Shown: positions 12,178 through 13,417 of the stretch, in pieces
Layout: every line of letters begins with the position of its first letter
Numbering within the stretch: the stretch's first letter is position 1
Assembly (NCBI GenBank): GCA_027483425.1
Contig: JAIXUR010000155.1
Span: 1 to 13,417, forward strand
Source: Cyanobacteriota bacterium
GTDB taxonomy: Bacteria > Cyanobacteriota > Cyanobacteriia > Phormidesmidales > Phormidesmidaceae
Length of the DNA stretch: 13,417 bases
Reading direction: 5' to 3'
The notes under the pieces: generated by a model
Told to the model about the DNA's origin: nothing
Database searches by the model: none
The model's input: the letters and a program-made list of their open reading frames with translations, nothing else
Position numbers and translations under genes: made by a program

Positions 12178-13417
12178 CTATGGGACGGCGGGTTCTCGGG
12201 CTGGGGGCAGAGCCTCGGGCACCGCAGCCTGGCCTGGCTCCACCAGGGTAGCGATCGCCCCCGGAACAGGATTGGGGGTAGAGGCCTCTGCCGACATAGC
12301 CGGAGCCAGCGGCTCGGGTTGGGGCACGGCCTCGGCGGGCCGATCGGGTGAGGTAACTGGGGCTGCCTGGGGGGAGGGACGGTAGACCGTGCTGTCAGGA
12401 AAGGCCCCCGGCATTGGAGCGGTGGGTGGGGTGGTCTGGCTACCCTCCCGAACGGTGGTCCAGGCCGGTGGAACGGTCTCGGTCGGGGCTATCTTGGCCG
12501 CTGGCTCCGCAGCGGGTTCTGGGGCTGAGGTTACAGCGGGAGTAGCGGGTTCTGGGCGATCGCTCAGATCACCAGTCACCACCGCTGGGATAGCAGCAAC
12601 GGGCGGTACAACCTCCAAGGTCTGGGGTGTCGGGGCACCCCCCCGGTTGAACAGTACCCCCGCCACGGAAGCCGTCTGCGGTGAGGTGGAAAACCCCTGG
12701 GGGAGAGCGGCCTGGGCCTGGGAGAAGCCCTTGACTGTGATCTGCCAAAGCGCGGTGAAGGGATCGTCGTCAGGGGGAGCTGAACCCGAGTCATCCAACG
12801 CCAGTGTAGAGGAGGTAGAATCTGCCACCAGGGCGTTATCTGGGTTGGGTTGAGTTTGGGCGATCGGGTCACTGGGTGATGTCCACATGTGCACCTCGCC
12901 GTCCCCGGAGTCCGTCGGAGTATCGTCTAGGGCGACCAGGGGTTCGGGGGGTGGGGCCAGGGTCCAGGTCTGGGGCTGGAGCGTCGGGTTTTGAACATCG
13001 TAGGCCGCGATCGCCTGGGCGACAGCATTGGCCCGGCGCTGCTGATCACGGCGAATGCTGGCCTCGGTATTGCCCAGGCCCGGTGCGTTCCAGCGCCCTG
13101 TTTTGGGGTTGATATAGGCACGGGTGCGGGCGATCACAATGGCCTCAGCCCCTTCGTGGCCATTGGCCTTAGCCTCGGCTAGGCGCTCGATGTAGCCTAC
13201 CCGACCAATGGCGGCCAGGGGCGACTGGTTGGCCAAGTCTAGACCGTTAAGAGTTTCTTCGAGAGTGAGATTCAATCCCTGGTCTAGGGCTCGCTGACGC
13301 AGAACCTCCCCCTGATATTGCAAGCGCTTGAGCTGCTTTTGGTCGGCTTCGTCTGGCGTTGGCGCTCCGTGCTGGTAAGAGAACGGGCGCATGTTCCAGG
13401 CTCGGTTGGCAGTGTCG
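12178..13417 (-). CDS. Long Pro/Ala-rich protein of unknown function (open at right edge)
   Basis: The frame is open from the right edge and reads DTANRAWN before an in-frame ATG at 13392, so the gene probably begins outside the window; if the ATG at 13392 is the start, the protein has 404 residues. Numbered from that Met, residues 1-135 are the only part that looks globular (basic and helical, with IGRVGYIERLAEAKANGHEG and a YINPKTGRWNAPGLG segment). Residues 140-240 are Asp/Ser/Pro-rich with one short hydrophobic block (DDDPFTALWQITVKGF), and 240-404 are almost entirely Pro/Ala/Val/Thr low complexity. There is no signal peptide or membrane helix in the visible part. I recognise no family. 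The long Pro-rich tail may be a spacer or a protein-binding region. Confidence 0.6.
   Translation of the reverse strand, partial: DTANRAWNMRPFSYQHGAPTPDEADQKQLKRLQYQGEVLRQRALDQGLNLTLEETLNGLDLANQSPLAAIGRVGYIERLAEAKANGHEGAEAIVIARTRAYINPKTGRWNAPGLGNTEASIRRDQQRRANAVAQAIAAYDVQNPTLQPQTWTLAPPPEPLVALDDTPTDSGDGEVHMWTSPSDPIAQTQPNPDNALVADSTSSTLALDDSGSAPPDDDPFTALWQITVKGFSQAQAALPQGFSTSPQTASVAGVLFNRGGAPTPQTLEVVPPVAAIPAVVTGDLSDRPEPATPAVTSAPEPAAEPAAKIAPTETVPPAWTTVREGSQTTPPTAPMPGAFPDSTVYRPSPQAAPVTSPDRPAEAVPQPEPLAPAMSAEASTPNPVPGAIATLVEPGQAAVPEALPPAREPAVP

Noticed and set aside
12389..12853. Open frame of 154 codons opposite the Pro/Ala-rich protein
   Set aside because: Gly/Ala/Val-rich translation is what the reverse of Pro/Ala-rich coding sequence gives; no start signal was seen.
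1..13417. CRISPR array, tRNA or rRNA genes, insertion sequence or defence system
   Set aside because: No regularly spaced repeats, cloverleaf or rRNA segments, transposase or restriction/defence genes were found on reading both strands.

Overview
The window comes from a cyanobacterial chromosome. Three things point there: at least 17 exact copies of the octamer GCGATCGC (the HIP1 repeat of cyanobacteria) lie in and between genes on both strands, a PAM68-type photosystem II assembly protein is present, and several genes look like cyanobacteria-restricted families. GC content is high. The gene mix would suit a Leptolyngbya/Nodosilinea-like lineage, but that placement is inference and the genus cannot be fixed from this sequence. 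There is no rRNA, tRNA, CRISPR array, transposase or phage module, so this is mostly core chromosome.

Layout. Positions 1-2109, minus strand: the first 18 codons of a MIF-family tautomerase (cut by the window edge), a stand-alone flavin reductase-like protein, a 1-Cys peroxiredoxin with a clear terminator, then a small membrane protein of DUF6464 type. Two gene-poor stretches lie here. Positions 1424-1764 hold a dyad, a possible 36-residue ORF and a perfect 22-bp inverted repeat. Positions 2110-2773 hold a 19-bp palindrome and a structured, terminator-like RNA candidate. Positions 2774-3871, minus: murG (peptidoglycan lipid II synthesis). A divergent promoter region then leads to the plus-strand block.

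Positions 3994-10644, plus strand: a secreted NTF2-like protein and a cysteine-dioxygenase-like cupin separated by 2 nt; a membrane protein with a PilP/GspC-like C-terminal domain, miaE (tRNA hydroxylase) and a GNAT acetyltransferase packed closely; then coaD, a coiled-coil DivIVA/ATP-synthase-b-like protein and ruvA, which form a tight unit; then rpsO and a PAM68 homologue. Positions 10641-13417, minus strand: a PilB/GspE-like protein lacking the ATPase core, convergent with and overlapping the PAM68 gene by 4 bp, and a long Pro/Ala-rich protein of unknown function that runs off the right edge.

The most unusual feature is an uninterrupted run of 18 A at the end of the coiled-coil gene. It ends in the dnaX-type slippery heptamer A AAA AAG in the reading frame. 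A -1 shift there would read without a stop straight into ruvA, which overlaps by ATGA and lacks a ribosome binding site of its own. Other points of interest are the ATPase-less PilB-like protein beside the plus-strand PilP-like protein, the candidate RNA at 2577-2647, and the small ORF that ends inside a perfect inverted repeat upstream of the peroxiredoxin.
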